Assembly: GCF_021532655.1 (NCBI RefSeq)
Contig: NZ_JAKGAS010000001.1
Coordinates: forward strand, 496,001-560,000
DNA from: Paraglaciecola algarum
GTDB lineage: Bacteria > Pseudomonadota > Gammaproteobacteria > Enterobacterales > Alteromonadaceae
Length of the DNA: 64,000 nucleotides
Direction of reading: 5' to 3'
Below the pieces are notes generated by a model. It was given only the letters and a program-made list of their open reading frames with translations. It was not told the DNA's origin and searched no databases. Shown here piece by piece: positions 18,432 through 27,336 of the stretch; within the stretch, counting starts at the first letter, position 1; each line of letters begins with the position of its first letter. Position numbers and translations under genes: made by a program.

Positions 18432-21400
18432 TTAAACCGTGGCTTCCTTGTGTTTTACCGCGTTAAAACTGGCTTTGTTACCTTTTAACCGCTCAACCAA
18501 TAAATAATTAATCGGCACTAAAATCAAGGTGATAAAAGTAGCAAATAAAATCCCGAAACCTAATGATACCGCCATAGGGATCAAAAACTGCGCCTGAGTA
18601 GACTTTTCAAACAATAAAGGCATTAGGCCAATAAAGGTGGTTAAGCTAGTTAACATGATTGGTCTGAATCTAGCGGCACCAGCTGTTAACACGGCATCCA
18701 TCAATTCTCGTCCTTCACTGCGTTTTTTGTTAATAAAATCAACTAGAACTAACGAATCATTGACGACAACACCGACTAAAGCCAGCATGCCTAAAATACT
18801 CATGATAGTTAATGGCATAGCCATTAACCAATGGCCAATCACTGCGCCTATCATGCTAAAGGGGATAACGCTCATGACTATTATCGGTTGAATATAAGAC
18901 TTAAACGGAATAGCCAGTAAGCCATAAATCGCAAAAAACACCATAAGTAAACCAACACTTAATGACGAGAAAGACTCTCTTTGTTCTCTGGCTTCGCCTT
19001 CAAGTTTATAACTCACGCCAGGGTACTGGGCCACCAGCTCTTGTACAAATTGATCAAGATCGGCCTGTAACACTGTCATGTTAGTGTTATTTTTATCTAC
19101 ATCAGCAGTCACACTGACCGTTCGAAAGCGGTCTACCCGTCGTATTTGAGAGGGACTTTTACCCGGGGTTAAGGTGGCAACATGTGCCAGAGGTACGGTT
19201 CCTCCAGCAGGGGTTTTAATTAAAATATTGGTGAGGTCATTAATAGAGCGCCTTTCTTCAATAGGCAGTCTAACCATGACTCTTACATCATCTCGTCCAC
19301 GTTGAATTCTTTGTACTTGGCTGCCAAAAAATGCACTTCTCACTTGGTTTGAGATACTGACTCTAGATAAACCTAAGGCCTTACCTTGTTGCGTGAGTTC
19401 TATTTGTAACTCTTCTTTTCCGTCTGACATACTATCTGTTATGTCAAATACAGTAGGGTAGGTAGTGAGGCGTTGTTTGATCTTTGCAGCCACTTCTTGC
19501 AACATTTTTTGGGAGTTGCCAATTAACTGTACATCAATAGGATCAGATGAACGGCCTATTTCTGCTCTAAAGGTAACACTTTCAGCACCAGGTATTTCAC
19601 CAATTAAGTCTCGCCATTCACGCACTAATTCTGCTGAAGTAACCGATATTTCGCGACTTTCAGGCGGTGTTATTTCAAACCTAACGGAACCTGTATTTGA
19701 AGACCCACCACGCCCGCCGGTAGAGGCCAAGATATTTAGTACAATACTTTCACCGGTTTCTTGGTCGGTATACTTCTCTTTTAACTCATTGGCCTTTTCT
19801 GCCATTTTTACTATGTATTTATTGGTGACTTCAAAGGTAGTGCCAGTGGTCATAGTTAGGCTTGATCTTACGGTTTCACTTGGGACACGCGGGAAAAAGA
19901 TAAACTTAGTCCAACCGCTCATTAATAAACTAGCAATGATCACAAAGGTGCCAATAAACACAGCTAATGTGGCAAGTTTATGTTTTAAACAAAAACCAAG
20001 TAGTGGTTGATAATAATGCAGAATGGCGCGCTCAAACCCATCAGCGAATTTTTGTTGCCATTTTTCTAACCTATTTTGTTTACTTGTATCTTTTTGATCA
20101 CGCAACTTAATGTGTTTTAAATGAGCAGGCAATACAAATTTAGACTCAATTAATGAGAATAATAATACAGGTATTACAATAACTGGGATTTGTGAAAACA
20201 AACCACTTCTACCACCTTCAATAAATGCAAAAGGCAAGAAGGCTACTATTGTGGTTAAAATGCCAAAGGTAACAGGGGTCGCGACTTCTTGTGTGCCTTT
20301 GATTGCTGCTTCTTCCCCAGACTCTGCATTACGCAAATGGGTGTATATATTCTCACCAGTGACTATTGCATCATCCACCACTATGCCGAGCACTAAAATA
20401 AAACCAAATAAGCTGACAATATTGAGTGTCACGCCAAATATGGGCATAGCTAAAAAAGCTCCCATAAAAGAAACGGGTATACCAATAAATACCCAAAATG
20501 CTATGGCTGGGCGTAAAAATAGGGTTAATAACAATAAGACTAATATTCCGCCTTGTAAGGCACTGCCCGATAGGGTCGCAATACGGTTTTTTACAATTTG
20601 AGAATCATCATCCCAAAAGCTTAATTCGTAACCGATAGGTAATTGAGACTGTTTGTCATCTATGTATTGTCGAACTTTTGCTGCGACATCAATTGCACTT
20701 TGTTGACCAATTCGATAGACATCTATAAAGGCCGCTTGTTTACCATTAAATCGAGTACGTATAGGGGTTTCTTCAAAGCCGTCTTTAATATCTGCAATAT
20801 CTTTTAAGCGTAAAATTGAGCCGTCGCTATTTGTTTTAATAGGAATATTGGCAAATTCATCTTTACGGTATGCTTGGCCTTTTGAGCGAATTAATACATC
20901 TCCACCGTCAGTCTTTATGTTACCAGCGGAAATATCACTACTAGAACTTGCCACTGCTGCGGACACTTCATTTAAGGTTAATCCGTATTGACGTAGCATT
21001 TGTTGAGGTATCTCTAGTGCTATTTCGTAGTTTCGTACACCAGCTAATTCAACTTGAGTAATGCCGTCTATTCTTAACAGGTCATCTCTGATTTGTTCGG
21101 CAAATTCATTGATTTCTTTTTCGCCGTATTCACCAGAAATACTGACCGCAATCACTTCGCGTTTACGTTGGGCTAGAGCCACAACGGGTTTTTCTGCTTC
21201 AGCAGGGAAGGTGTTTATTGCATCTACGCGAGCTTTTATGTCATTTAATAATTCTCTAGGATCGTAGTCAGAATCGACTTCAATTGTAACCCGAGCTGAG
21301 CCTTCTGAAGAAACACTGGTAATTCTCTCAATACCTTCCAAATCTTGCACGGCTTCTTCAATTAATATGGTTACGCCTAACTCTGTATCCTCTGGTGTAG

Positions 21401-21557
21401 CTCCTCTTAAGGTGACGCCAACACTTATGGTATCCGACTCAAAAGACGGAAAAACTTCTAATGGAATACGACTAGTTAAGCTATACATACCTGCAAACAA
21501 TATAGTGATCATAAGTAGGTTAGCGGCAACGTGATTTCGTGCGAACCAGGCAATCAT
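18432..21557 (-). CDS. RND efflux transporter, inner-membrane pump
   Basis: A 1041-residue AcrB/HAE-1-type proton-driven pump. It has the usual twelve-helix layout with two large periplasmic loops. Signatures are IAWFARNHVAANLLMITI at the N-terminus, GIVVDDAIVTGENIYTHL in helix 4 (proton-relay aspartates), and IPFSMIGAVIGHWLM plus LVGVVVNDSLVLVDFIN in the second half. It is the last gene of a minus-strand tripartite operon after the adaptor (42-bp gap). No local regulator is visible. Substrates cannot be read from the sequence; solvents, dyes, bile-like compounds or metabolites are all possible. Confidence 0.93.
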   Translation of the reverse strand: MIAWFARNHVAANLLMITILFAGMYSLTSRIPLEVFPSFESDTISVGVTLRGATPEDTELGVTILIEEAVQDLEGIERITSVSSEGSARVTIEVDSDYDPRELLNDIKARVDAINTFPAEAEKPVVALAQRKREVIAVSISGEYGEKEINEFAEQIRDDLLRIDGITQVELAGVRNYEIALEIPQQMLRQYGLTLNEVSAAVASSSSDISAGNIKTDGGDVLIRSKGQAYRKDEFANIPIKTNSDGSILRLKDIADIKDGFEETPIRTRFNGKQAAFIDVYRIGQQSAIDVAAKVRQYIDDKQSQLPIGYELSFWDDDSQIVKNRIATLSGSALQGGILVLLLLTLFLRPAIAFWVFIGIPVSFMGAFLAMPIFGVTLNIVSLFGFILVLGIVVDDAIVTGENIYTHLRNAESGEEAAIKGTQEVATPVTFGILTTIVAFLPFAFIEGGRSGLFSQIPVIVIPVLLFSLIESKFVLPAHLKHIKLRDQKDTSKQNRLEKWQQKFADGFERAILHYYQPLLGFCLKHKLATLAVFIGTFVIIASLLMSGWTKFIFFPRVPSETVRSSLTMTTGTTFEVTNKYIVKMAEKANELKEKYTDQETGESIVLNILASTGGRGGSSNTGSVRFEITPPESREISVTSAELVREWRDLIGEIPGAESVTFRAEIGRSSDPIDVQLIGNSQKMLQEVAAKIKQRLTTYPTVFDITDSMSDGKEELQIELTQQGKALGLSRVSISNQVRSAFFGSQVQRIQRGRDDVRVMVRLPIEERRSINDLTNILIKTPAGGTVPLAHVATLTPGKSPSQIRRVDRFRTVSVTADVDKNNTNMTVLQADLDQFVQELVAQYPGVSYKLEGEAREQRESFSSLSVGLLMVFFAIYGLLAIPFKSYIQPIIVMSVIPFSMIGAVIGHWLMAMPLTIMSILGMLALVGVVVNDSLVLVDFINKKRSEGRELMDAVLTAGAARFRPIMLTSLTTFIGLMPLLFEKSTQAQFLIPMAVSLGFGILFATFITLILVPINYLLVERLKGNKASFNAVKHKEATV

Positions 21558-21599
21558 GATTTTTCTCCGATAAATGTAAGCGTGATATTAATTAGCAAG

Positions 21600-22934
21600 T
21601 TATTCATAACTAACAGGCTCCGCAGACGCTTTTGCATCTTTAGGTGCTCCATTTGGACGCTTACCCCCTCCGGCTTGGCGTTTGGCTTTTAATTCTTCTA
21701 CGCTTATCCCCATACGTTTAGCCACGTCGACTAATCTTCCATCACTATTATTTGAGGGTTTGGTTCGTTGCGGACGTTCACCTGAAATTATTACTGGCGT
21801 ACCTGAACTGACTTGCCCTAATGGCGTAATAACTAGGTTTTCACCGGCTAATAAGCCTTCTTCGATAATAGCTTGAGAGTCATTTTGCCAACGAATTTTA
21901 ATATCTTTTCTTAACAATAATCCATCTTCTACTATGTATACATAGCTACCTTGGTAAATAGCGCTATTTGCAATAACAATGGCGTTGTTTATGGTTTTAC
22001 CTTGCACTTCTGCACTGACATATTGGCCAATTTTAATTGAACTACCTGGGTGTAATTGTGGGTTATAGGGATCAGCTATTTGAGCCACAATATAGAGTTG
22101 TTGAGAACTACTATCTATTGCCGCTTCGGTACGAACTATACGACCTAACCAGTTTTGATTTTTAGTAAGGCTAGAACTGAATCTTGCTTCAATAACATTT
22201 TGTAATTCTTGTGTTGTTTTAAATTCTTCAGGGAAATTAACTAGGTCAATATCACTGTTATTGATGGGTAATCTAATTTCCACTGAATCTGTGGAAAATA
22301 TTTCCGCTATTTTACTGTTACTTGATATTACCTGACCATAATCAACCAGTTGACTCAAAATTCTGCCATCGTAAGGGGCGGTGATTTGAGTTCGTTCTAG
22401 GGCTAATTGAGCGCGAGTTAAGCTAGCTTCAGCCGACAACAAACTGGCTTTAGCAGCTTCTAGTTGTGGTTTACGTAATACTAGATCACTGGCTTGTTTA
22501 CCATTGCCTAGTCTTTCCCAATCAATAGCGGCTTGTTTAGAATTGGCTTGTTCTTCGAGTAAGGCTTGCTGCGCTGATAACAGCCCAGCTTCTGCAATTT
22601 TTACATTGGCTAAATAGTCTCTTTGATCGAGTTTAACTAACACATCGCCTTTATTAAAAAAACCACCATTTCTAAACTGTGGGCTAACGTAAGTAATTTG
22701 GCCAGAAACCTGGGCCACTAAGTCGCTTTGGGTGGTGGGTTCAACGGTTCCGTAACTATCAACCACTACTGTGTATTCTTGCGGAGTTAATTTCTGCACA
22801 TCAACTGTCATTTGTGGCGCGTTAGAGGGACCACCTCGTCTACTTTCTGGAGGGTTGTTCAATATGAAGTTTGCTGCAACAGCCGTGACTATTATGATGA
22901 TCAGTGGCAATAGCCATTTTTTAGTATTACTCAT
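21600..22934 (-). CDS. RND efflux periplasmic adaptor (membrane fusion protein)
   Basis: A 444-residue adaptor that links the inner-membrane pump to the outer-membrane channel. An N-terminal anchor (WLLPLIIIIVTAVAANFIL) is followed by the lipoyl/hairpin region (GTVEPTTQSDLVAQVSGQI, FFNKGDVLVKLDQRDY, then a coiled-coil rich in Ala, Gln and Leu) and the beta-barrel domain (TQITAPYDGRILSQLVDYGQ). The C-terminal 50 residues are basic and Gly/Pro-rich, beyond the usual adaptor end. The frame is open back to 22985, but the ATG at 22934 overlaps the upstream gene's stop by eight bases (ATGAGTAA) and gives a sensible signal-anchor. Confidence 0.92.
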   Translation of the reverse strand: MSNTKKWLLPLIIIIVTAVAANFILNNPPESRRGGPSNAPQMTVDVQKLTPQEYTVVVDSYGTVEPTTQSDLVAQVSGQITYVSPQFRNGGFFNKGDVLVKLDQRDYLANVKIAEAGLLSAQQALLEEQANSKQAAIDWERLGNGKQASDLVLRKPQLEAAKASLLSAEASLTRAQLALERTQITAPYDGRILSQLVDYGQVISSNSKIAEIFSTDSVEIRLPINNSDIDLVNFPEEFKTTQELQNVIEARFSSSLTKNQNWLGRIVRTEAAIDSSSQQLYIVAQIADPYNPQLHPGSSIKIGQYVSAEVQGKTINNAIVIANSAIYQGSYVYIVEDGLLLRKDIKIRWQNDSQAIIEEGLLAGENLVITPLGQVSSGTPVIISGERPQRTKPSNNSDGRLVDVAKRMGISVEELKAKRQAGGGKRPNGAPKDAKASAEPVSYE

Positions 22935-24333
22935 TGATTGAGTCTTCCTGTTGATTATTGGTGTTGTTAGAAGAAAAATCACCACCTAAAGCAATGTGTA
23001 AATTAGCTCGGTTGATTAATAATTGGTTTTTAATTTGAATCAAACTACTTTGGGCACTGAACGCTCTATCTTGCGCGTCAAGCACTGTGGTGTAGGTAAC
23101 CAAACCTCTTTGATATTGTTCAAACGCAAGTGTTTCTGCAGCTAAGGCATTTTTTTGGGCATCTAACGTCGCTTGGAATTGAGAGTACAAACTTGATTCA
23201 TTGGTAACCGCATTTTCCACTTCTGAAAATGCATTGTATAAGGTATTTAAATAAGTTTGTTCTTGTTGTTTAAGCCTCAGGCGGGCAATTTCTTCATTGG
23301 ACTTTAGTAAACCGGCATCGAATATGGGCGCTGTTAATCCACCTAATAAAGACCAAGCTAATGATGAACTTGATAACAAGTCTGAAAGTTCATCTGAAGC
23401 TGTGGAAACTGCAGCGGTTAATCGAAAACTTGGGAACCTTTGTTTGTGGGTATAGGCCAAAGTTGCATTTTGACTTAACACTTGGTACCAAGCTGCTTTT
23501 AATTCAGGCTTGCGTCTCACTACATCTGAAGGTAAGCCTAGAGGAATCTGCTCTGTTAATAGTGGTAACTGCTGTCCAGATAGTTGGTTCACTACATCAC
23601 CGCTAGGATAACGACCTAATAATTTTTCTAATATTCTCGCAGTTTCTAATAATTTAGCTTTTTGTTGGGCTAGATTTGATTTTTCACTATTAAGCTCGTT
23701 TCTAGATAGGTAAACATCTAATGCTTTATTTACGCCTTGTTGATAGCCAGATTCAATGATGTCTAAACTTTGTTTAGCATTGTCTACTCTATGTTGGAAT
23801 AATATGGTGAGTTGATTCGCTGATACTAAATTAAACCAACTCGCTACTATTTGACCAACTAGATCTTGTTTAGTTTCTTGGTATTGTGCTTCTGCTACCA
23901 ATAAAGACAATTGAGAGACTTGCTGATTGTCTGATAATTTTCCCCATAGATCGACTTCATAGCTAGCTCCAAGATTTAGAGTGTTTCTGTTTGAAATATT
24001 GTTGGGGTTGGTAGTTTTAGACCTACCGGTAGATACAGTCAGGTCTAAGTCAGGCCATAGTCTAGCCCCTGTTTGAACCAATTGCTGTTTGGCTATTTCA
24101 ACGTTATAAGCCTGCTGTTTTAATGATTGATTTTTTTCTAGGGCTTCTTCTGTTAAAGCCATCAAGATTGGATTGTTAAATTGACTCAACCAATTATCTT
24201 GGGGCGCTAATTGATTGGCGTCAGATTGCCAATTTTCTGGTATTTGATAATCTCTTAGTTCAGTCTTTACTGGGCTAGTACCAGCACAACCAATCAATAA
24301 TACACAAATTAATAGGGGACAGTATGATTTCAC
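22927..24333 (-). CDS. outer-membrane efflux lipoprotein (NodT/OprM type, TolC family)
   Basis: A 468-residue outer-membrane channel of the RND system, first gene of the operon. The lipoprotein signal is MKSYCPLLICVLLIGCAGTS with the lipobox Cys at residue 16. Two OEP repeats are recognisable: WLSQFNNPILMALTEEALEKN with TGARLWPDLDLTVS and ASYEVDLWGKLSDN, then RRKPELKAAWYQVLSQNATLAY with PIFDAGLLKSN. YQRGLVTYTTVLDAQDRAFSAQ is the classic second-repeat motif. It overlaps the adaptor gene by eight bases. A 333-bp non-coding region lies upstream. Confidence 0.93.
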   Translation of the reverse strand: MKSYCPLLICVLLIGCAGTSPVKTELRDYQIPENWQSDANQLAPQDNWLSQFNNPILMALTEEALEKNQSLKQQAYNVEIAKQQLVQTGARLWPDLDLTVSTGRSKTTNPNNISNRNTLNLGASYEVDLWGKLSDNQQVSQLSLLVAEAQYQETKQDLVGQIVASWFNLVSANQLTILFQHRVDNAKQSLDIIESGYQQGVNKALDVYLSRNELNSEKSNLAQQKAKLLETARILEKLLGRYPSGDVVNQLSGQQLPLLTEQIPLGLPSDVVRRKPELKAAWYQVLSQNATLAYTHKQRFPSFRLTAAVSTASDELSDLLSSSSLAWSLLGGLTAPIFDAGLLKSNEEIARLRLKQQEQTYLNTLYNAFSEVENAVTNESSLYSQFQATLDAQKNALAAETLAFEQYQRGLVTYTTVLDAQDRAFSAQSSLIQIKNQLLINRANLHIALGGDFSSNNTNNQQEDSINE

Positions 24334-24667
24334 GAATTGCTGTTTCTTTGCACGAAATATTTACCTTAATTTAAATGATAGCCGAGCTGCGATAAAGGAC
24401 TTTACGTAACTTTTACACTAAATGTTGATTAACTTATTTATTAAACCGTTTGTCTTAGTAGTTACTTCTTGAATTGGTTTTGTGGACCTATTAGCTGTTG
24501 GGTTTAGTCACTGTTTTAAAGTCAAAAAGCCAATTCAGAAGTGTTAATGCTAATTGTTATGCATTGATGAGCTAATTATTATCTAATCTTCATGTGTTTT
24601 TTCCTCTAAATCTTATAGTGCTTCTTGAACATTCACTCTTTTTATTAACTAAGCAAAGGAAATACAT
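24334..24667. other. 333-bp intergenic region with a large imperfect inverted repeat
   Basis: The gap carries the promoters of the divergent RND operon and sterol-desaturase gene. CTTCTTGAATTGG (24465) and CCAATTCAGAAG (ending 24541) pair with one bulge around a loop of about 50 bases. It may be a regulator site or a decayed short element. No ORF is visible. Confidence 0.4.
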
Positions 24668-25444
24668 ATGCCTACTCCACTTGAGGTTTTACTCGATCCC
24701 TTATCCTTGGGGTTATTAACTCTATACGCCATTATTATTGTATTAGAGGCGTTATTCCCAGCTCGTAAACTACCCGCTGTTAAAGGTTGGTATCTTCGCA
24801 GCGCAGGGGTTTTTATTGTCTATTTTTATCTGTCTACGTATTTACCCATGATTTGGGATCAATACTTAATCCCTTACCAATTGATTGATTTGAGTCATAT
24901 AAATCATTATGTGGGGACTTTTGTCGCGCTCGTGTTGTTTGAGTTATTCGTATATGTGTGGCACCGAACTATGCATCAAACCAAATGGTTATGGCTAACC
25001 TTTCATCAAATGCACCATAGTGCAGAACGCTTAGATACCTTTGGTACCTTTTATTACAGCCCTCTAGATATGGCAGGTTTTACCTTTTTAGGGAGTTTGA
25101 CCTTGGCATTGGGAGTAGGGTTAAGCGCAGAGGCGATCACCTTGTTTTTGTATGTGAGTATGTTTTTAGTATTATTTCAACACGCCAATATTAAAACACC
25201 GCGCTGGATAGGTTATCTAATTCAACGGCCTGAAAGCCACTCAGTGCATCATCAAAAAGGGGTACATGCCTATAATTACTCAGATTTTCCTATATTCGAC
25301 ATATTGTTTGGCACGTTTAAAAACCCAAAAGAATTTAATGATGATATAGGCTTTTATGATGGAGCATCAGCTAGGATCGGTGAAATGTTGATAGCTAAAG
25401 ATGTTTATAAACCAGAAGCTAAGAATGCCTCTGAATTAGCCTAA
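24668..25444 (+). CDS. sterol desaturase/fatty acid hydroxylase family protein
   Basis: A 258-residue integral membrane di-iron oxygenase. The histidine boxes that bind the two irons are all visible: HRTMH (His99-His103), HQMHH (His113-His117) and HSVHH (His191-His195). Four or so membrane segments surround them. Family members hydroxylate or desaturate sterols, carotenoids or lipids, and bacterial ones are rarely assigned a substrate. AAAGGA lies before the ATG. It is a single-gene unit ending at a hairpin. The reaction class is secure; the substrate is unknown. Confidence 0.85.
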   Translation: MPTPLEVLLDPLSLGLLTLYAIIIVLEALFPARKLPAVKGWYLRSAGVFIVYFYLSTYLPMIWDQYLIPYQLIDLSHINHYVGTFVALVLFELFVYVWHRTMHQTKWLWLTFHQMHHSAERLDTFGTFYYSPLDMAGFTFLGSLTLALGVGLSAEAITLFLYVSMFLVLFQHANIKTPRWIGYLIQRPESHSVHHQKGVHAYNYSDFPIFDILFGTFKNPKEFNDDIGFYDGASARIGEMLIAKDVYKPEAKNASELA

Positions 25445-25470
25445 TATTCTCGATTTTGATAAGCGAAAAA

Positions 25471-25511
25471 GCTTAGTGCCCTAAGTTCCATTAACGGAAG
25501 GAGCACTAAGC
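25471..25511. terminator. bidirectional hairpin terminator
   Basis: GCTTAGTGC and GCACTAAGC form a nine-pair stem around a 23-base loop, with an A-run before and CTTTT after. It lies between the convergent desaturase and M56-TonB genes. Confidence 0.75.
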
Positions 25512-25549
25512 CTTTTAACTCATGGTTTGAGTTATTATTCGCACATTAG

Positions 25550-26788
25550 TTATTGAGACACTTTTATTCTCTCAATTGATGAAGTCGCAGCAATATGACT
25601 TTTTGCGGGAGGGTCCATTCTAAAATCTAACTGCACTTTTAGTCCTGATTGCCTTTGCGCTTGACCACCTTGGACTCTAGGTTTGTATTCCCATTTTTTT
25701 AAAGCGTCTACTCCTACCTTGTCAAATACTCCATCAGGAAAAGAATCTATAACTTTTATGTTATCTGTCGTGCCTTGTGCAGTTATATCAAACTCCAAAA
25801 TGACTGAACCTTCTTGCCTGTTTTTAGCTGCTTGTAGTGGGTATTTAGGCTCTATTCTAATAATAGGTGTAGCCATGTTAATTTCACTTATTGTCGTAGG
25901 TTTATCAGCTACACCTGCAATTGCAATTCCACCTAATGCAGTCGCACTTATTACTATAGATAGGGCTACCATGGCTGGTTTAACTTTTGCGGCATGTTTA
26001 ATATTTTCTATACGTTTTAACATACTTTTTTTCTCCGAGTAGGGTGAGTAAATTGCGAAATTACTCAAGGGTTGAGTTTGTGAACACTGGATCAGTGCCT
26101 TGCTGTAGGAAATCTTATCTTCTGTGTTTGTATTGGTTAATACGCTGGCATCGCAAGCAAGCTCTTGACTACGTCTAAAGGATCTATAAGCAAGCCAAAA
26201 TAAAGGGTTGAACCAAAAAGTAGCAAGTAACAAAAGAGCTAACAAATTGAAGATATTATCGCCACGTTTATAGTGGGTCAGTTCGTGACGTAAAATGAGT
26301 GTCTGTTGTTTTTCAGTAAAGGCTTGTTTGAAATGAAGTGGTAAAAGTAATACAGGGCGAAATACACCACTTAATACTGGGCCCGAAATGCCCTTATGAC
26401 TGTATACCTTGATTGCTTTAGGTAGCTCATAAGTTAAGTCATTTTTTGAATAATGAGCGCCAATATTTTGATTAAACTTCCATTGGGTCATAGCCATTAC
26501 CGTTAAAAAAGCAAAGGTGCCAATACTCCAAAGCATTAACCATACAGAGGTTTGTTCTACTTGTGGTGTAAAGGTTTTTAAGTTAACTATGTAGTGGTAT
26601 ATCAGTTGGTTTTCTACGGAAATGCTGCTTTGAGGGATATTGTTAACCAGTAAACTTAAAGGTAACAATAACCACAGCATGTACACTATTTTAGCGCCTA
26701 GGGCTTTTTGCCCTTTAGCCTCTATAAATATCAAAATCAGTAACATACATGATACAAGTAACAGTTGTGACAATAGCCAATTAATCAT
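25550..26788 (-). CDS. M56 family metallopeptidase with C-terminal TonB domain (BlaR1/MecR1-like)
   Basis: A 412-residue membrane protease sensor. Four membrane segments surround the zinc motif HELTHYKRGD, followed by FWFNPLFWLAYRSFRRSQELACD, as in BlaR1/MecR1. The C-terminal sensor is not a penicillin-binding domain. Instead, residues about 310-400 form a TonB-like domain (IRIEPKYPLQAAKNRQEGSV, ALKKWEYKPR). The frame is open back to 26830, but the ATG at 26788 overlaps the blaI-like stop by eight bases (ATGATTAA), as in the bla/mec pairs. It likely inactivates the upstream repressor on an envelope signal. The signal is unknown, and beta-lactam sensing is not supported. Confidence 0.88.
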   Translation of the reverse strand: MINWLLSQLLLVSCMLLILIFIEAKGQKALGAKIVYMLWLLLPLSLLVNNIPQSSISVENQLIYHYIVNLKTFTPQVEQTSVWLMLWSIGTFAFLTVMAMTQWKFNQNIGAHYSKNDLTYELPKAIKVYSHKGISGPVLSGVFRPVLLLPLHFKQAFTEKQQTLILRHELTHYKRGDNIFNLLALLLLATFWFNPLFWLAYRSFRRSQELACDASVLTNTNTEDKISYSKALIQCSQTQPLSNFAIYSPYSEKKSMLKRIENIKHAAKVKPAMVALSIVISATALGGIAIAGVADKPTTISEINMATPIIRIEPKYPLQAAKNRQEGSVILEFDITAQGTTDNIKVIDSFPDGVFDKVGVDALKKWEYKPRVQGGQAQRQSGLKVQLDFRMDPPAKSHIAATSSIERIKVSQ

Positions 26789-27164
26789 TGTTTTTCTCCC
26801 ACTTTTGAATAAGTGATTTGAGCTCATCAACGTCTTGTTGAGTTAATGAATTATTATTCGCAAAACCAGCCACTAAAGGCGCTACTTTGCCATTAAATAA
26901 GCGACTGACTAAACTTTGGCTTTCATTATTGGTATAAGCATTTCTTTCAAGCAATGGATAATAGAGGTAACTACGCTGTTGTTTGTCATAGTCAATGATG
27001 TGTTTTTTAACTAAACGGCTAAGTAAAGTTTTGACGGTTTTGTCATGCCATGATTTTTGCTGGTTTAAACGTTCTATAATTTCACTTGCGCTAGCTGGGT
27101 GGCCTTGCCACAAAGCGTCAAGTACTTCAAATTCAGTTTTGCTGATGTCGTTTGATTTTTGCAT
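26781..27164 (-). CDS. BlaI/MecI/CopY family repressor
   Basis: A 127-residue winged-helix repressor. The DNA-binding half reads ISKTEFEVLDALWQGHPASA, then WHDKTVKTLLSRLVKKHIIDY, the standard BlaI recognition region. The C-terminal part (SRLFNGKVAPLVAGFAN, LTQQDVDELKSLI) is the dimerisation and cleavage region. It is the first gene of a two-gene operon with the M56-TonB protease, and two matching operator dyads lie just upstream. It probably represses its own operon until the protease cleaves it. Confidence 0.92.
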   Translation of the reverse strand: MQKSNDISKTEFEVLDALWQGHPASASEIIERLNQQKSWHDKTVKTLLSRLVKKHIIDYDKQQRSYLYYPLLERNAYTNNESQSLVSRLFNGKVAPLVAGFANNNSLTQQDVDELKSLIQKWEKNND

Positions 27165-27177
27165 AATAATATTTAGT

Positions 27178-27193
27178 GATTACAATTGTAGTC
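27178..27193. promoter_or_regulatory. BlaI-type operator dyad 1
   Basis: GATTACAATTGTAGTC contains the TACA-N2-TGTA core typical of BlaI/MecI operators. It lies 14 bases upstream of the repressor start, with near-perfect symmetry. Confidence 0.75.
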
Positions 27194-27204
27194 GATGGGG
27201 TTAG

Positions 27205-27220
27205 GATTACACTTGTAATC
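27205..27220. promoter_or_regulatory. BlaI-type operator dyad 2
   Basis: GATTACACTTGTAATC is a symmetric TTACA-N2-TGTAA site 27 bp from the first (two and a half helix turns), suggesting binding of two repressor dimers over the promoter. Confidence 0.78.
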
Positions 27221-27336
27221 TATTAAGTCAATTTTTATTTATCAGCAATAAGTGCCTTTCAAGCTGCACTGTTCTGTAAATGATATTAGAATGACAAAAT
27301 ATCCAAGTCTTATTTTCATTCGAGATCTTAAATTTA

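Noticed and set aside
25550-27164. Beta-lactam resistance sensor (blaR1-blaI)
   Set aside because: The sensor lacks a penicillin-binding domain and no beta-lactamase gene is nearby.
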